A stretch of DNA of 64,000 nt from Prostheceraeus crozeri. Taxonomy: Eukaryota > Platyhelminthes > Polycladida > Euryleptidae. The stretch lies in assembly GCA_907163375.1 (NCBI GenBank), contig CAJQUW010014309.1, positions 5,001 through 69,000 on the forward strand. The letters run 5' to 3'. Positions 33,101 through 42,902 of this stretch are shown here, piece after piece. Both the position numbers and the translations under genes were made by a program. The notes beneath the pieces are model-generated. The model saw only the letters and a program-made list of their open reading frames with translations, was not told the DNA's origin and ran no database searches. Each line of letters starts with the position of its first letter. Position 1 is the first letter of the stretch.

Positions 33101-34070
33101 ACATATCGCTGCTCTCAAGTATTATGTGGAGAAGGGCTTACATATCACCAAGGTTCATTACGGGATCTCCTTCAATCAAGAACCGTATATTCGCCCCTAT
33201 GTACAATACCATACGCAATAACGCGCCAAGGCAACAACGAAAATGCGCCGCAATCTCCACAAGTTGATGGTGAACGCACTGTACGGCAAGACAATGGAGA
33301 ATGTGCGGAAATATGGGAAGCATTATTTTGTACGATCACCGAATTTGTTTAGCAAATGGACACGTCATCCCTATTGCCAATCCTTCTTCCACATCAGCGA
33401 CAAAGCCGTGGTGGTGAATGTGCGCAAGACCAAGGTAGACTTGAACAAGCCCATTTATATCGGGCAATGCATCCTGGACAACAGCAAGATTATTATGTAC
33501 AAGCTGTTTGACCAGTGGAAAGCCAACAAGACGTGCACCTCAGTGGAACTCATTGGTGGGGACACAGACTCCTTCTTCCTCAAAGTCCGCAGCCGGAATA
33601 CACGTGAAGAAGTGCTGCGTTTGTTTGAAAACATCCCGAATTTTATTGATACGGAGGCGAAAGGCGTTCTCGATACCTCAAATTATCCCGTGAGTCATCC
33701 AGAGAGACGTACCGAGAATGCGAATCGTTTGGGATGTTTCAAGGATGAGTGTGTGGGGGATAGGGTGAAGGAGTTTGTGTGTTTGAGTGCCAAGATGTAC
33801 TCTTACATTGTCCTCAAAGGCAATGAGGAAGAAATCCACGACTGTCACATGAAAGGAGTGTGTTAAGCGAAGAAGCGTCAAGTGAAACATCAGAATTATG
33901 TGGACGCATTCGAAAAACATTCAATTACCACAGTGTCACAAACTCTCCTCCAATCCCAACACCACGAGATGAGAACAGTGACGCAAGTGAGGAAAGCCTT
34001 AAGTATCTGGGAGGACAAGCGGTGTTGGTATTTACCCAATCAGAGCTTTCCATACGGTAACCATCGCCTA
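30139..34070 (+). pseudogene. polB: Polinton protein-primed DNA polymerase B (broken)
   Basis: The N-terminus holds Cys/His zinc modules (CEFC, CIAHG, HKHACVGRCRYC). Next comes a region with CFQDSVLYALAY and HFLPVTD, common in Polinton polymerases and reminiscent of an OTU-like layout. The DEDD exonuclease follows (YADIES; FHNWKGHDGH; YLTVDVALLADIFEHFR), with a zinc/HNH-like insert (CNMCGCD, DHDHITGKY, CNACNL) between motifs. The polymerase palm shows motif A (YVDANNLYG), motif B (NALYGKTMEN) and motif C (GDTDS). A C-terminal DDKR-type tail lies near 34000. This enzyme replicates the element with a protein primer. The gene is broken, about three or four breaks. Treated as a fossil. Confidence 0.93.
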
Positions 34071-34071
34071 T

Positions 34072-34647
34072 ATGAAGAAGGGTATCTACACCCCGCTGTC
34101 AAAGATGTCAAGGATCTGCAAACGCATGGTGGAGCTCAGACTATCCTCCGCAATACCACTGCAGACATTGTTACCGCAACTCCCTCTGGCCACATACCGA
34201 GCATCACGCCCTTGTCGAGTCTATTGGAAATGGAACTCTTCGGTCACTGTACAGATTTTTCCACGGGGGTGTATCCAAATTTTGGGCAACCACTCCCTGG
34301 AAACCTACGATCGTATTTGTAAAGAGATGCGCCAATTACTCGCCCCCTACGGATTGGATGTGAGCGACCCAATCACAAAATCCTGCACAGTTCAATGTCA
34401 ATGGAACTATACAAAAGACCGCATGCAAACCATTCAACAGTTGCCATCGACATCGGTGATTTCCAACGAGCGCGAGCTGTTTCCCGGTACGTTAATACGC
34501 AAAGGTAATTTACACTGTTCCTTCTTTTCCAACGGAAGTGTGATTGTGACGGGTGTCTTATCGATTGCAGAAGCGGAATCGTTGGTGGAAGACATTCTCA
34601 AATCCCTATTCGAAGGAGATTCCCTCAATGAATCGGACAGCAACTAG
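34072..34647 (+). CDS. TBP-like (TATA-binding-protein fold) protein
   Basis: The C-terminal half of this 191-codon frame matches the second repeat of TATA-box-binding protein: NERELFPGTLIRKG corresponds to the YEPELFPGLIYR segment, and FSNGSVIVTGVLS to the F.SGKVVLTGAKS segment, followed by an EAESLVEDILKSL helix. The middle shows the first-repeat counterpart (LPLATYRASRP, then IFPRGCIQILGNHS and a helix). So both saddle repeats are represented. Several residues used by TBP to insert into the minor groove differ, so DNA binding is not assured. It lies directly after PolB on the same strand. I do not know TBP as a usual Polinton gene. The start is uncertain because it overlaps the PolB end. 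Confidence 0.75.
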   Translation: MKKGIYTPLSKMSRICKRMVELRLSSAIPLQTLLPQLPLATYRASRPCRVYWKWNSSVTVQIFPRGCIQILGNHSLETYDRICKEMRQLLAPYGLDVSDPITKSCTVQCQWNYTKDRMQTIQQLPSTSVISNERELFPGTLIRKGNLHCSFFSNGSVIVTGVLSIAEAESLVEDILKSLFEGDSLNESDSN

Positions 34648-34669
34648 TATCCCAACGTCGTAGGTTGTC

Positions 34670-35121
34670 GCAAGAGACCTTGGATATTCATTCAAAGCTA
34701 TAGAAACTGTAACACATCTCAGTGAAAAGATCACTGCTGGTGAATTAGTGGATCGACTCATGGATCTCGATGAGCACGCTATGAATCACCATTTGGATCG
34801 TAGGTGGATAGAGGATTTCTCCCTGCTACACTGCAATGCAATGACATTGGCGCGATCTGGAGTGAAAAAAGTGACATTTGCAACTGATGTGTCAGGTATC
34901 TCTCCCCATAAAAATGACTTAGAAAGAAATTGAAAGAAGAGACATTTAAATTATTATGTGAACGGAACTGTGTTAAATGTTTTAAACAGGAACGGTCCCT
35001 TCTATTTTTACCATGTTCTCATAGTGTTATGTGTTCTACATGTTATGTTCCCTTTGTAACGTTATCTTGTCCCCTTTGTGATCAAGACATAGCTTCAACA
35101 GTTACTGTATATCGTGCATGA
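34670..35121 (+). pseudogene. UBA-like plus RING-finger protein (E3 ligase-like), probably broken
   Basis: The 5' part of the region contains a UBA-like helical segment (LGYSFKAIETV...ITAGELVDRLMDL). The 3' part, 34930-35121, has a C3HC4-type RING: CVKC, LPCSH, MCSTC, CPLC. This ends 11 residues from the C-terminus, the arrangement seen in the tails of IAP proteins and related E3 ligases. No BIR domain is present. If once active, it would have moved ubiquitin onto host or viral targets, for example in apoptosis control; that is inference from family. It is the last gene of the left plus-strand block. The gene looks broken, about one or two breaks. Confidence 0.65.
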
Positions 35122-35244
35122 TGTACGGAAAAGCTCTGTGTATCTCTGTGTATAGTGTATAGTGTACTATAACGAGTGACTGATCTCTGTTTCATGTACA
35201 AAACCTTGTAGTATTAACCTCTGTCTGAAAAAAGATCAAGGATT

Positions 35245-35292
35245 CCATTGAAATAAAAATACAATCATTGACATGATTCATTTTTTTATTGA
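35245..35292. terminator. Convergent polyadenylation signals
   Basis: AATAAA at 35252-35257 serves the plus-strand left block, and TTTATT at 35285-35290 gives AATAAA for the minus-strand protease gene, overlapping its last codons. The two transcription units meet here. Confidence 0.55.
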
Positions 35293-35910
35293 CTTCAAAA
35301 CATGGGATAATGTAGAATACAAATAGGAATAGACAATTTTATCATTGAAGGACAAGTAGGTTTTAATGAGTTCTTGATCTTTCTCGTGAGCATTCAATGT
35401 TCGAAAGAAGGTCAGTGTTTTATCCATAGACGTGTTAAAAGGGCGATGGTTTAAAAAGTAAATACAGTAAGCACCACAATAGGCTTTAGGACCTTGTATA
35501 CGCAGAGGGCGACGATAGTCTAGAGGATAAGGTGTTGTCGATAACCACTCGGTAACATGTGGATAGTGAGATGGAGTGAGTCCATAAGAGTCAAAGAATT
35601 CGCACACGCGTTGATCCGCATTTTGATAAAAGGCCAGCCAATGCTTGCCAGGTTGATGAGAGCGATCACTATTGACAATAAGTGTCTTTGATTCCGGGGA
35701 ATGAGCAGGAAATAGATCAGCAAGAAACACACCTTGGAAGGGAACGTAAGAAGATTGGAGGAGGCGATGAGCAAACGTTTGACAACTGCACTGAATAGCA
35801 CAGAGAAAATCATCTTCGCACATGCAGGCATTGAGTAAATGTTTCTCTTGTAATTGATTCATACTCTGCATGATTCCTTCCATTTCCGTGTTGCTTAACC
35901 AGTCTCCCAT
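35278..35910 (-). CDS. Adenain-like cysteine protease
   Basis: This 210-codon frame has the catalytic order of adenovirus-type maturation proteases: His in KHWLAFYQN, Asp in EFFDSYGLTP, Gln in RIQGPKAYCG, Cys in YCGAYCIYF. The length fits adenain (about 200 residues), and the N-terminus (GDWLSNTEMEGIM) also resembles the family. The enzyme cuts capsid and core precursors at (M/I/L)XGX-G type sites; candidate sites occur in the neighbouring basic proteins. A short overlapping frame at 35810-35998 covers its start and could encode a separate 62-residue protein. The frame looks whole. Confidence 0.92.
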   Translation of the reverse strand: MGDWLSNTEMEGIMQSMNQLQEKHLLNACMCEDDFLCAIQCSCQTFAHRLLQSSYVPFQGVFLADLFPAHSPESKTLIVNSDRSHQPGKHWLAFYQNADQRVCEFFDSYGLTPSHYPHVTEWLSTTPYPLDYRRPLRIQGPKAYCGAYCIYFLNHRPFNTSMDKTLTFFRTLNAHEKDQELIKTYLSFNDKIVYSYLYSTLSHVLKSIKK

Positions 35911-36029
35911 TCAACCAACGCTGAGCTTTAATGAGACGATGTTGATAAAGAGGTGTCCAAGCGATAGGAGGAACGTGATACTCGGGCTCCTTCAACATAT
36001 CTTATGATGATGTCAATGCGCGCCAACAC

Positions 36030-37397
36030 TTAAATAGCGGGTGGGATATACGCACTGGAGATGACAGCATTCTCCGGTGTGACGGAGAATTGTTCGTCAT
36101 GAATGACAAACATTAATAAATCCATATTTTGCTTGGTCGTATACTCAAATTGCAATTCCAGTCCATATTGACGTGTATTGGTGGGTTGAACACTATCGAT
36201 TTGTTTATCCAAGGTACAGTCAAAGGCGATAAAGTAACAGTATTTGGTAAAACTCTCTAAATCAATACCACATGATTCATTCGTGTTATAGACTTGAATC
36301 GCACGATTGAATTGACTGTAGGCAATCACGTCATCTTTGCAATTGATGGTGCCTCCTGTCATGATGGCTCCATTGGTGGTCATGGTGACTTGAAAGAGTC
36401 CATGCCTTTCAAAATGGAGTTTGCGACTTCCTGGATCAAACCAAGAGTTACTGGGAACAACAGCGAAAAAGATGAGTTTAGGACTCAATAGAGCAGCCAC
36501 ATTGGAAAACGTCTTCTTTTGTACTCCACTTTCAATCGTTTGTCGTTGGACGGTCATGCCATTGTAGCGATAATAAATGTCTTCTGTCTTGCGTCGATTC
36601 GCAGTTTTCAATTGCAGTTCTGCATTCGGTGTGAGCATGGGCATATACAATTGGAAAGAGGTGATTTTGAACTTGTACTTTGTAGAGGTCGTCCCTGCAG
36701 CATGTGCCATATCATAAATGGCATATTCCGGTTTATTCAAGGTGAAAATGAGATCCAGTTGCATGCCTGGGGGCAGAGCAATCACTTGTTGGAACAAATT
36801 ACATTTCAGGGAAAAGTCAAAGGTACGTTAAAATTTGTGGTCTGTCCATTGTTTGAGAATGGCTTGATTGAGTGCATTCTCTTTATCTGTAAACTCTACT
36901 GCCTTAGATGTCACCGTCTTAGTCGCTGCATCAAACTCTGTGTCATACATCACTTGAGGAACAGTAAATACTTGTGTGACCATGTGTGTATTCTTCACAT
37001 CATTGGTGTATTGTAAAAGATTGCTAAGTTAAGCTCTCAAATAATACAAGTCATTGCCTCCTTCAATGGTGCGTTCATTCAAGCGAATAGTAATGTCGGA
37101 AAAGAGGGAGTGGGCCGTATTGTTGATAATAATCGCCTTGTCTGACGACTCACATGGCACGTCTGCTCCTTTAGCCGCATCATGTTTCATGAGTTGTACT
37201 TCCACGCGAAAATAGGCATTGCATACATCCATCCAATGAATGGCTAGTCGAGGGACCGTGAATTGAATGGTACCGGGGTTTTCCAATCCATTGACTGGCG
37301 TCAGAACGCTCGTATGCTGAGAAGTACTCGAGACATCGACTTTATCACTTTGGAATACATCGTAACGAGCATTCAATAATGCAGGTGTTTCCGCCAT
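36030..37397 (-). pseudogene. Major capsid protein, double jelly roll (broken)
   Basis: The 5' part (from 37397) begins MAETPALLNARYDVF and contains IINNTAHSLFSDITIRLNERTI, the typical first-barrel segment of Polinton major capsid proteins. The 3' part contains long beta-rich stretches (KLIFFAVVPSNSWF, LELQFEYTTKQNMDLLMFVI) matching the second barrel. The protein would form the hexon-like capsomers. It sits between the protease and the core proteins, the usual order. The gene is broken, about one or two breaks. Confidence 0.85.
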
Positions 37398-37433
37398 GCT
37401 TGATGATACTGATGTCCTAAGATTGCTTAGTTC

Positions 37434-37775
37434 TTAAAAGAGCATGCGTTGTTTAGCACCTCCGCGATAACGCCCCATCAAACTTCCTTTCCCCCATTTC
37501 GTATGATGGGCAATGTCCACATGACCACGACGACGTTTAGGAGCAGGTGCTTTCACCCTATCCCCTTCTTCATCCGTGAAGACGCGTTTCCGACTCACTT
37601 TATTTTGAATAGCTTCTACAACACGTTTGGGAGCAGTCTGTAAGGTGCGTTTGGCGAGCGCTTTCACACCCTTTTTGAGACGATCAACTCCTTCTTGTGC
37701 GGTAGAGCTGACAGCATCCGTGACAGCTTGTTTCGCAGAATTGATAAACTCTGTCGTACGCAACGATTTTCCCAA
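37434..37775 (-). CDS. Basic minor capsid protein, adenovirus VI-like candidate
   Basis: A 113-residue protein. The N-terminal half is helical and amphipathic (TEFINSAKQAVTDAVSS and onward), the middle is Lys/Arg-rich (KRRRGHVD), and the tail is GRYRGGAKQRMLF. Adenovirus protein VI has an amphipathic N-terminal helix and ends in a short basic peptide finishing CF that activates the protease; the layout here is similar but sequence identity is low. Its place next to capsid and core genes fits. The frame looks whole. Assignment is an inference from layout. Confidence 0.6.
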   Translation of the reverse strand: MGKSLRTTEFINSAKQAVTDAVSSTAQEGVDRLKKGVKALAKRTLQTAPKRVVEAIQNKVSRKRVFTDEEGDRVKAPAPKRRRGHVDIAHHTKWGKGSLMGRYRGGAKQRMLF

Positions 37776-37814
37776 AGTTTTCTGTACCGTATGTAAAAGT
37801 CCTTTTTGCGATGT

Positions 37815-38099
37815 TTATCGCGATGCTTTTCGAGATGTTTTTCGAGAGGGTTGTTGAGATGGTTTTCGAAATGTTTTTCTGGGAACTCTCTTTTTGAGTG
37901 ATTTGGGCAGACGGATGGATGATTTCTTGACACCAGTGACACGTGGTCTAATCATGCGTGTTTTCTGTCCAATCACTTTATTCCATCCACCTCGTTGCAT
38001 AAATGAACCTCTTCCAAACAATCGTCCAGAGGAATTTGCTCGGTTACGGATTAAAAAGAGATTCGTCATCGTGTCTTGATGTGCTTGGGAAAAAGACAA
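37815..38099 (-). CDS. Strongly basic core protein, adenovirus VII-like candidate
   Basis: A 94-residue, Arg/Lys/Ser-rich protein. Near residue 30 it has LFGRG, which fits the adenain cleavage pattern (L-X-G-X before G), like the MFGG site near the start of adenovirus core protein VII. The C-terminus is a run of RK-S/P repeats (RKPSQQPSRKTSRKASR) suited to DNA condensation. It lies between the VI-like and penton-like genes. The frame looks whole; function is inferred from composition, cleavage motif and context. Confidence 0.6.
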   Translation of the reverse strand: MSFSQAHQDTMTNLFLIRNRANSSGRLFGRGSFMQRGGWNKVIGQKTRMIRPRVTGVKKSSIRLPKSLKKRVPRKTFRKPSQQPSRKTSRKASR

Positions 38100-38999
38100 T
38101 TACTTAATTGCGCGACGTCGAAGATGCATTTTTACATAGGACCGTCCGTCTGTCTTAGGGATGGGATGACCGTCATCCGACATGAATTTGATTTCAATAT
38201 CTTGCACATTTTGACTTTTCACGGGGAGATAGGTGACATTCTGGAATTCATGATGAATACTATCTCCATAATCTTTCCCCGTGTAGGGAATCACACACAT
38301 ACAGTTTGTTTTCATACCCCCTACATAATTATAGCCTACAATATTACAATACAGTAGAATATTGTAGGTAAAGGCATTCAAATTCAAAGGTGCAGTCGCT
38401 TGTTGTGAGGAGGTGAGTAAGTCTGTTTTAAACCCAAGAATGTCTTTGAGCAAAGGGTGGAGTTTCATACTGTAGTGGGTGGGTACTACCACTGAGACAT
38501 AATAGACATTAGATGCCAATGTAGTGATAGAAAAGTGGAAATTGTGTCCACGGTGTCGATTCTGATTCAAACACTGCATCAACGTCTTCTCCGAATAAAT
38601 ACCGCGTGGAATGTTGAAACGCGTAAACATGCCTTGCTCTCCCTGTTTGTCTTGTTTTCCTTGTTTACCTAGTTCACCTTGTTTGCCTTGTTTGCCTTGC
38701 TCTCCCTGTTTACCGCGTTCTCCTCGCGATGAATCCGTTTTGATGGGAATGATAGAGGACGTAAAGACGGTCGCAATCGGCTCAGGATGATCATTCAATG
38801 TCCCCACACTAAAGCTGACATCCACGGGTAATGTCTGAAGGGTATTGATAAAGTTGACGACGGAGATACCGGCTTCCCATTGATCCCCATGGACCATGGG
38901 GATGGAAGGAACCAAGCGATTTTTGAAATGATTGGCTCTATTTTCAGGAAACAAATTGGGCTGAGCATTACTCAACAAGTGAATCGTTTCCTCATGCAT
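38100..38999 (-). CDS. Penton-like structural protein with collagen-like insert
   Basis: A 299-residue frame that looks whole. The N-terminus ([19 protein letters not shown]) is shared with the neighbouring larger structural gene. The centre (38632-38733) is a run of about ten Gly-X-Y triplets rich in Lys, Gln and Glu ([18 protein letters not shown]). Then comes the module [13 protein letters not shown]. The C-terminus has the Polinton penton signature: [13 protein letters not shown], then [13 protein letters not shown] and HLRRR. Viral collagen-like runs usually form trimeric fibres or stalks, so a fibre or spike role is plausible. It shares its last base boundary with the VII-like gene. Confidence 0.8.
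   Translation of the reverse strand: MHEETIHLLSNAQPNLFPENRANHFKNRLVPSIPMVHGDQWEAGISVVNFINTLQTLPVDVSFSVGTLNDHPEPIATVFTSSIIPIKTDSSRGERGKQGEQGKQGKQGELGKQGKQDKQGEQGMFTRFNIPRGIYSEKTLMQCLNQNRHRGHNFHFSITTLASNVYYVSVVVPTHYSMKLHPLLKDILGFKTDLLTSSQQATAPLNLNAFTYNILLYCNIVGYNYVGGMKTNCMCVIPYTGKDYGDSIHHEFQNVTYLPVKSQNVQDIEIKFMSDDGHPIPKTDGRSYVKMHLRRRAIK
38632..38733 (-). repeat. Collagen-like Gly-X-Y repeat tract
   Basis: The DNA is a run of 9-bp based units (TTGTTTGCC, TTGCTCTCC and similar on plus) encoding Gly-Lys-Gln and Gly-Glu-Gln triplets in the penton-like protein. Such tracts vary in length easily by slippage. Confidence 0.85.
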
Positions 39000-39023
39000 G
39001 GTTGAGTGTCACTCTGCCCCCAT

Positions 39024-42000
39024 TTACCTAGTCTTCCTACGACGGAGATGAAGTTTGAAATAGGATCGTCCTTCATGAATCGGAATAAATTCGCCATCAT
39101 CACCACGCAACTGAATTTCAATCTCATCAATAGCTGATGTAAAAATGGGGTAATAATCAATATTGGACACTTCATACGACACCATTTCCCCCAAACGTTG
39201 TTTCTCTTCAATGGGGTGAATTTTCAAGATTTGTTCACGTTGTCCTCCCACAATACCTTCCGCCACAATATTACAATAGACGATAATGTTGAAGGAATTG
39301 GGGGTTATGCTGAGGGGAGAGAGTGTTGTCATCTATGTATTGGGTCCATAATAAGATTGGGGTAGACCCATACGATAACTCAACGCTTCTCCAAAATCAA
39401 TAAAGGCATGTTCCGCGGTTTTCACCGTCAAATAATGTTCTTTCGAGAGAGAGAGGGATACATCAGTCCACGCCTGTAAATTCACCTGGAGTTTAGAAAA
39501 GAGTCCTTCCAAGGTATAACTCCCTTTGGGAATGAGGACACGATGAAACGAGGTAGAAATGTCCAGGGTGGGGTTGATGTAAACTTGCCGAATCATGTGG
39601 TCATAGATTTGCAACGGTTTCATGGTCTTGGTATAGAGATGAAGAAAAGGGCGAGCTGTGGGATGTGTATTCACCATCGCCGATTGAATATCTTATTTAC
39701 CCACATCCACTCCCAACACCATACCATCCACTAGATAAAACATGTTTTCTTGCCAGCGTTCCATCATGGTCGTCATGAGCCTTTGCATATCATCACTGAA
39801 CCATCCAATAAAGGAAGTCAATCTATCTTTACAGACTTTCAGGTTGGATCCTTCCTGATACGCGACCGCGGGTGAATACAATTTCTTATCAGAGAGTCTA
39901 TCTCCAAACAAGTAGGATTGTAAACACGTATTGGCCAACAGCTCTTTCGATTCGTAAGCATAAGGGAAATAGGATTTCTGAAACAAGCGATCCAATTCCT
40001 TCCCTTTCCATGGGAAGAGGGTGTCGAGGGTGTGGTTCCATCCTTTGGCATAATCAAAGGTATATTCCGGTAAACCATAGATGTGTAATGTCATCCCATG
40101 GGTGACATGTTTTGGACGTTGTTGATACCGACGGTAACTTGCGGAACAATGTTCCGGCGTTTCCGAGTGTATACAGGTTTGTTCATGATAAGTGAACATA
40201 CCATATTCATGACTATGATTCAACATGTGTTGCCAGAGTTGTGGGGGATTGATTTTCAACCAATACCCTTCCGCGATTTTAAAGTGAAGCACGTGAAAGA
40301 CGCCCACTGTTGTATACGTCACCCACACCATATCAGGCAGGGGGATGGATTGATTGAAAGTTTGCACAAAGGATTGGAGGGTATAGTATTTCGTGGGTAA
40401 ATTGAATCGTAATGGACTAGGGAGATGAGATAGGGTATGAAAAATCTCAAAATAGTCGCCATGTTTGATGTTGAGAATATTGGGATGTTTCCTATCCTCG
40501 GTCTTATACTGTTGTGTCGGTTTTCCGTTTCGATGCAAGACATGGGTCCCATTCAATGCATAGGGGACACTCTTCTTTTCAAAGAGAGCGTCCAATTCCA
40601 TGGTTTGTTTCTGAAGGATAAAAGAGGGAACATGAATCGTGCTGAGGGGGAATTCCAAGATCCATTCGTCCCACACGTAGGTAGCCACTTGTTCTGCTTT
40701 GAAAATCTCATAGGCTTTAGATTGCCGGTCCATCTTGATTTCCATATCCTCCGTGCAATCGATGGTCAGTTCATAATGATAGGACATGGATGTGATGGTC
40801 CATGTCATGGGGGCGGGGAAGATGGTATTCAAATAGGTTTCCAACGAATAATAACCTGTGGGGACGATAGAACTCCACGTCTTATCACTCTCTAAATTCT
40901 TGTAATAAAACGATTCAGGTCTAGACACATAAAATAACAGTTTGTTCTCCTTGGTTAATTGACAAAGATCCGATGTCAACACAGTCACTTCTGCATTCAC
41001 CCTATCTCGTTCACGAACGATCTCCTCAAGATTGTCAGTTCCTGCAGTGGGTTTGAATTCTTTCACCCTCCTTCTTAACGTAGCCAACCGTTCCTGTTTC
41101 ACTTCAAATTCATGGAGAATATTCCCATACATCTCCATCAAATCCACCAAACTATGATAGGCAAATACATTATAATTGTTGTAGATATGATACTTTTCCG
41201 TAGGTGTGAAGGGAAGTGCATGTTGCCCCGTTTCATGCTGCATATCCGCACCACTGGCCAATACATTTTCTTTCCCATCTTTAGGATGGGAATGAACTAA
41301 ATGATGAATGACGGGACGTTTTGTACCTTGTTCCTTTTGAATCGATTTTCGAAAATTTTTCAATAAGACAGTATCAAACAATCGCTTCTTGGCTCCGAAT
41401 CGTTTAGAGACTAAAACACCTTCCATCTTGTGTTGACGTAGGATTCGCATCATGTTGCGGTACTTTGCATTCAGTGTGTTGATATAGGTATGCAAGAAAC
41501 GGGAGGTGACTAAATCAGAAGCATCGGCTATATAAATCAGAAGCATCGGCTATATTGATGGTAGGATCGATCTTGTGTAACTGTGTATCAATCTTGTCAT
41601 ACAATTGATCAATATGGTTTCTGAACCATGTTACATGTTTTTTCTTGGGATGTGGATACTTCTTTTCACGCTCTTTTGGGGTGAGTGGATTTAGGAACTC
41701 CACTGGGAAAATAAATTGATTTTTCATGGTGCGTGTTGGTAAAGCAAACCATTTTTTAGAGGCCAAATGTTGCAATCGGAAAAAGGTGTGTTGGTACATT
41801 CTCACTGCTTTCATCAACTCTCTCAGTTTAGGAAGAAGGGTGCGAAGATTATGAAACAGGCCTATATGCCCTCTGGGAATAGGAGGTGCCTTTGCATTGC
41901 GTTTGATAGAACTCACAAAGGTATCGGTCCACATCCACACAGCACGTGTCGTATCATCACTCAGGGGTTGTATATCCTTATAGGTCACTGGGGGAGCCAT

Positions 42001-42893
42001 GGTAACAGTGGCTATTTTCTGCAATTCGGAAAGGATTCCATAATCCATAGCAGACAATGTATAATTGGAAGCATGCGTCACATGAAAGGACAAACTGCTG
42101 GACGAATGAAACATTAATTTCCCCACACCAAACCATTCTAATTGTTTGAATAAATTGAGCACTGAGATTTCATTTCCCATCAACCTTTCAATCCCATGTT
42201 TGGCAAAGTGACAGCGGTGTAAGTGAATCACACTGAAACAATAGTCATGGGCGGGATATTTCTTTACGCCACATTCCTTTCGATGAATGGAGAGTCGTGT
42301 ATGGATCCGAACGACATCCTTCAACGATAAATGATAGACACATTTGTCCAATAAGAGTGAGGCTGCCAAATGAGGGGAAAACACAAGGACGTAATGAAAT
42401 GCGGAGAATTCCTTGATTTGAAACAGGGAAAATGGGACAATGTCAATCACATAGACATCTGCTTCCTCTATGCCATTACATCCATAATACAAGTAGGATG
42501 GATGTGTCGTGACGGTCATCATGTTGGAAATGGTACGACGTGTATATAATTCCAACGCTGTGATAATGGGTACTCTTTTCACTTCCTCATCGGATTCAAA
42601 AATGGTGTGACGACGGACCACATTGGTCCCTTCCATCGTATAATAAGGCAAATAGGTCTTCAAATCTTTCGTATCCACCAATTTCCCCACGGTAATATAA
42701 CAATCTTCGGGAATCGTATCCACATTATTCACATACCCAAACTCTTTCAAACCTACTTCCCATGCTTCTCCTTTAGGAATAAAAAGTGGATTTTCCAGTC
42801 GTGTAAAGAAATGATTGGCTTTTTATTGTCATACAAATGGGGTTGAGTATTGCTCAACAAGTACACATGTTGTTCCTCATGCAGTTCCTGCAT
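39024..42893 (-). pseudogene. Large penton/fibre-like structural gene (broken)
   Basis: From the 5' end the region shows the shared N-terminal motif (HEEQHVYLLSNTQPHLY), a long unassigned part (42750-41515 and 41546-39693) and the same C-terminal penton signature as its neighbour (FNIIVYCNIV, EIQLRGDDGEFIP, HLRRR). Along it a module recurs: VPTGYYSLETYLN, LPTKYYTLQSFVQ and IPKGSYTLEGLFS, each followed by a beta-rich stretch. The arrangement marks it as a paralogue of the 38100-38999 gene that grew or kept a much larger centre. The gene is broken, about three or four breaks. Treated as a fossil. Confidence 0.7.
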
Positions 42894-42902
42894 GATTACA
42901 AA

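Noticed and set aside
40098-42846. Plus-strand frames opposite the large structural gene
   Set aside because: His/Ile/Phe-rich antisense shadows of the minus-strand gene.
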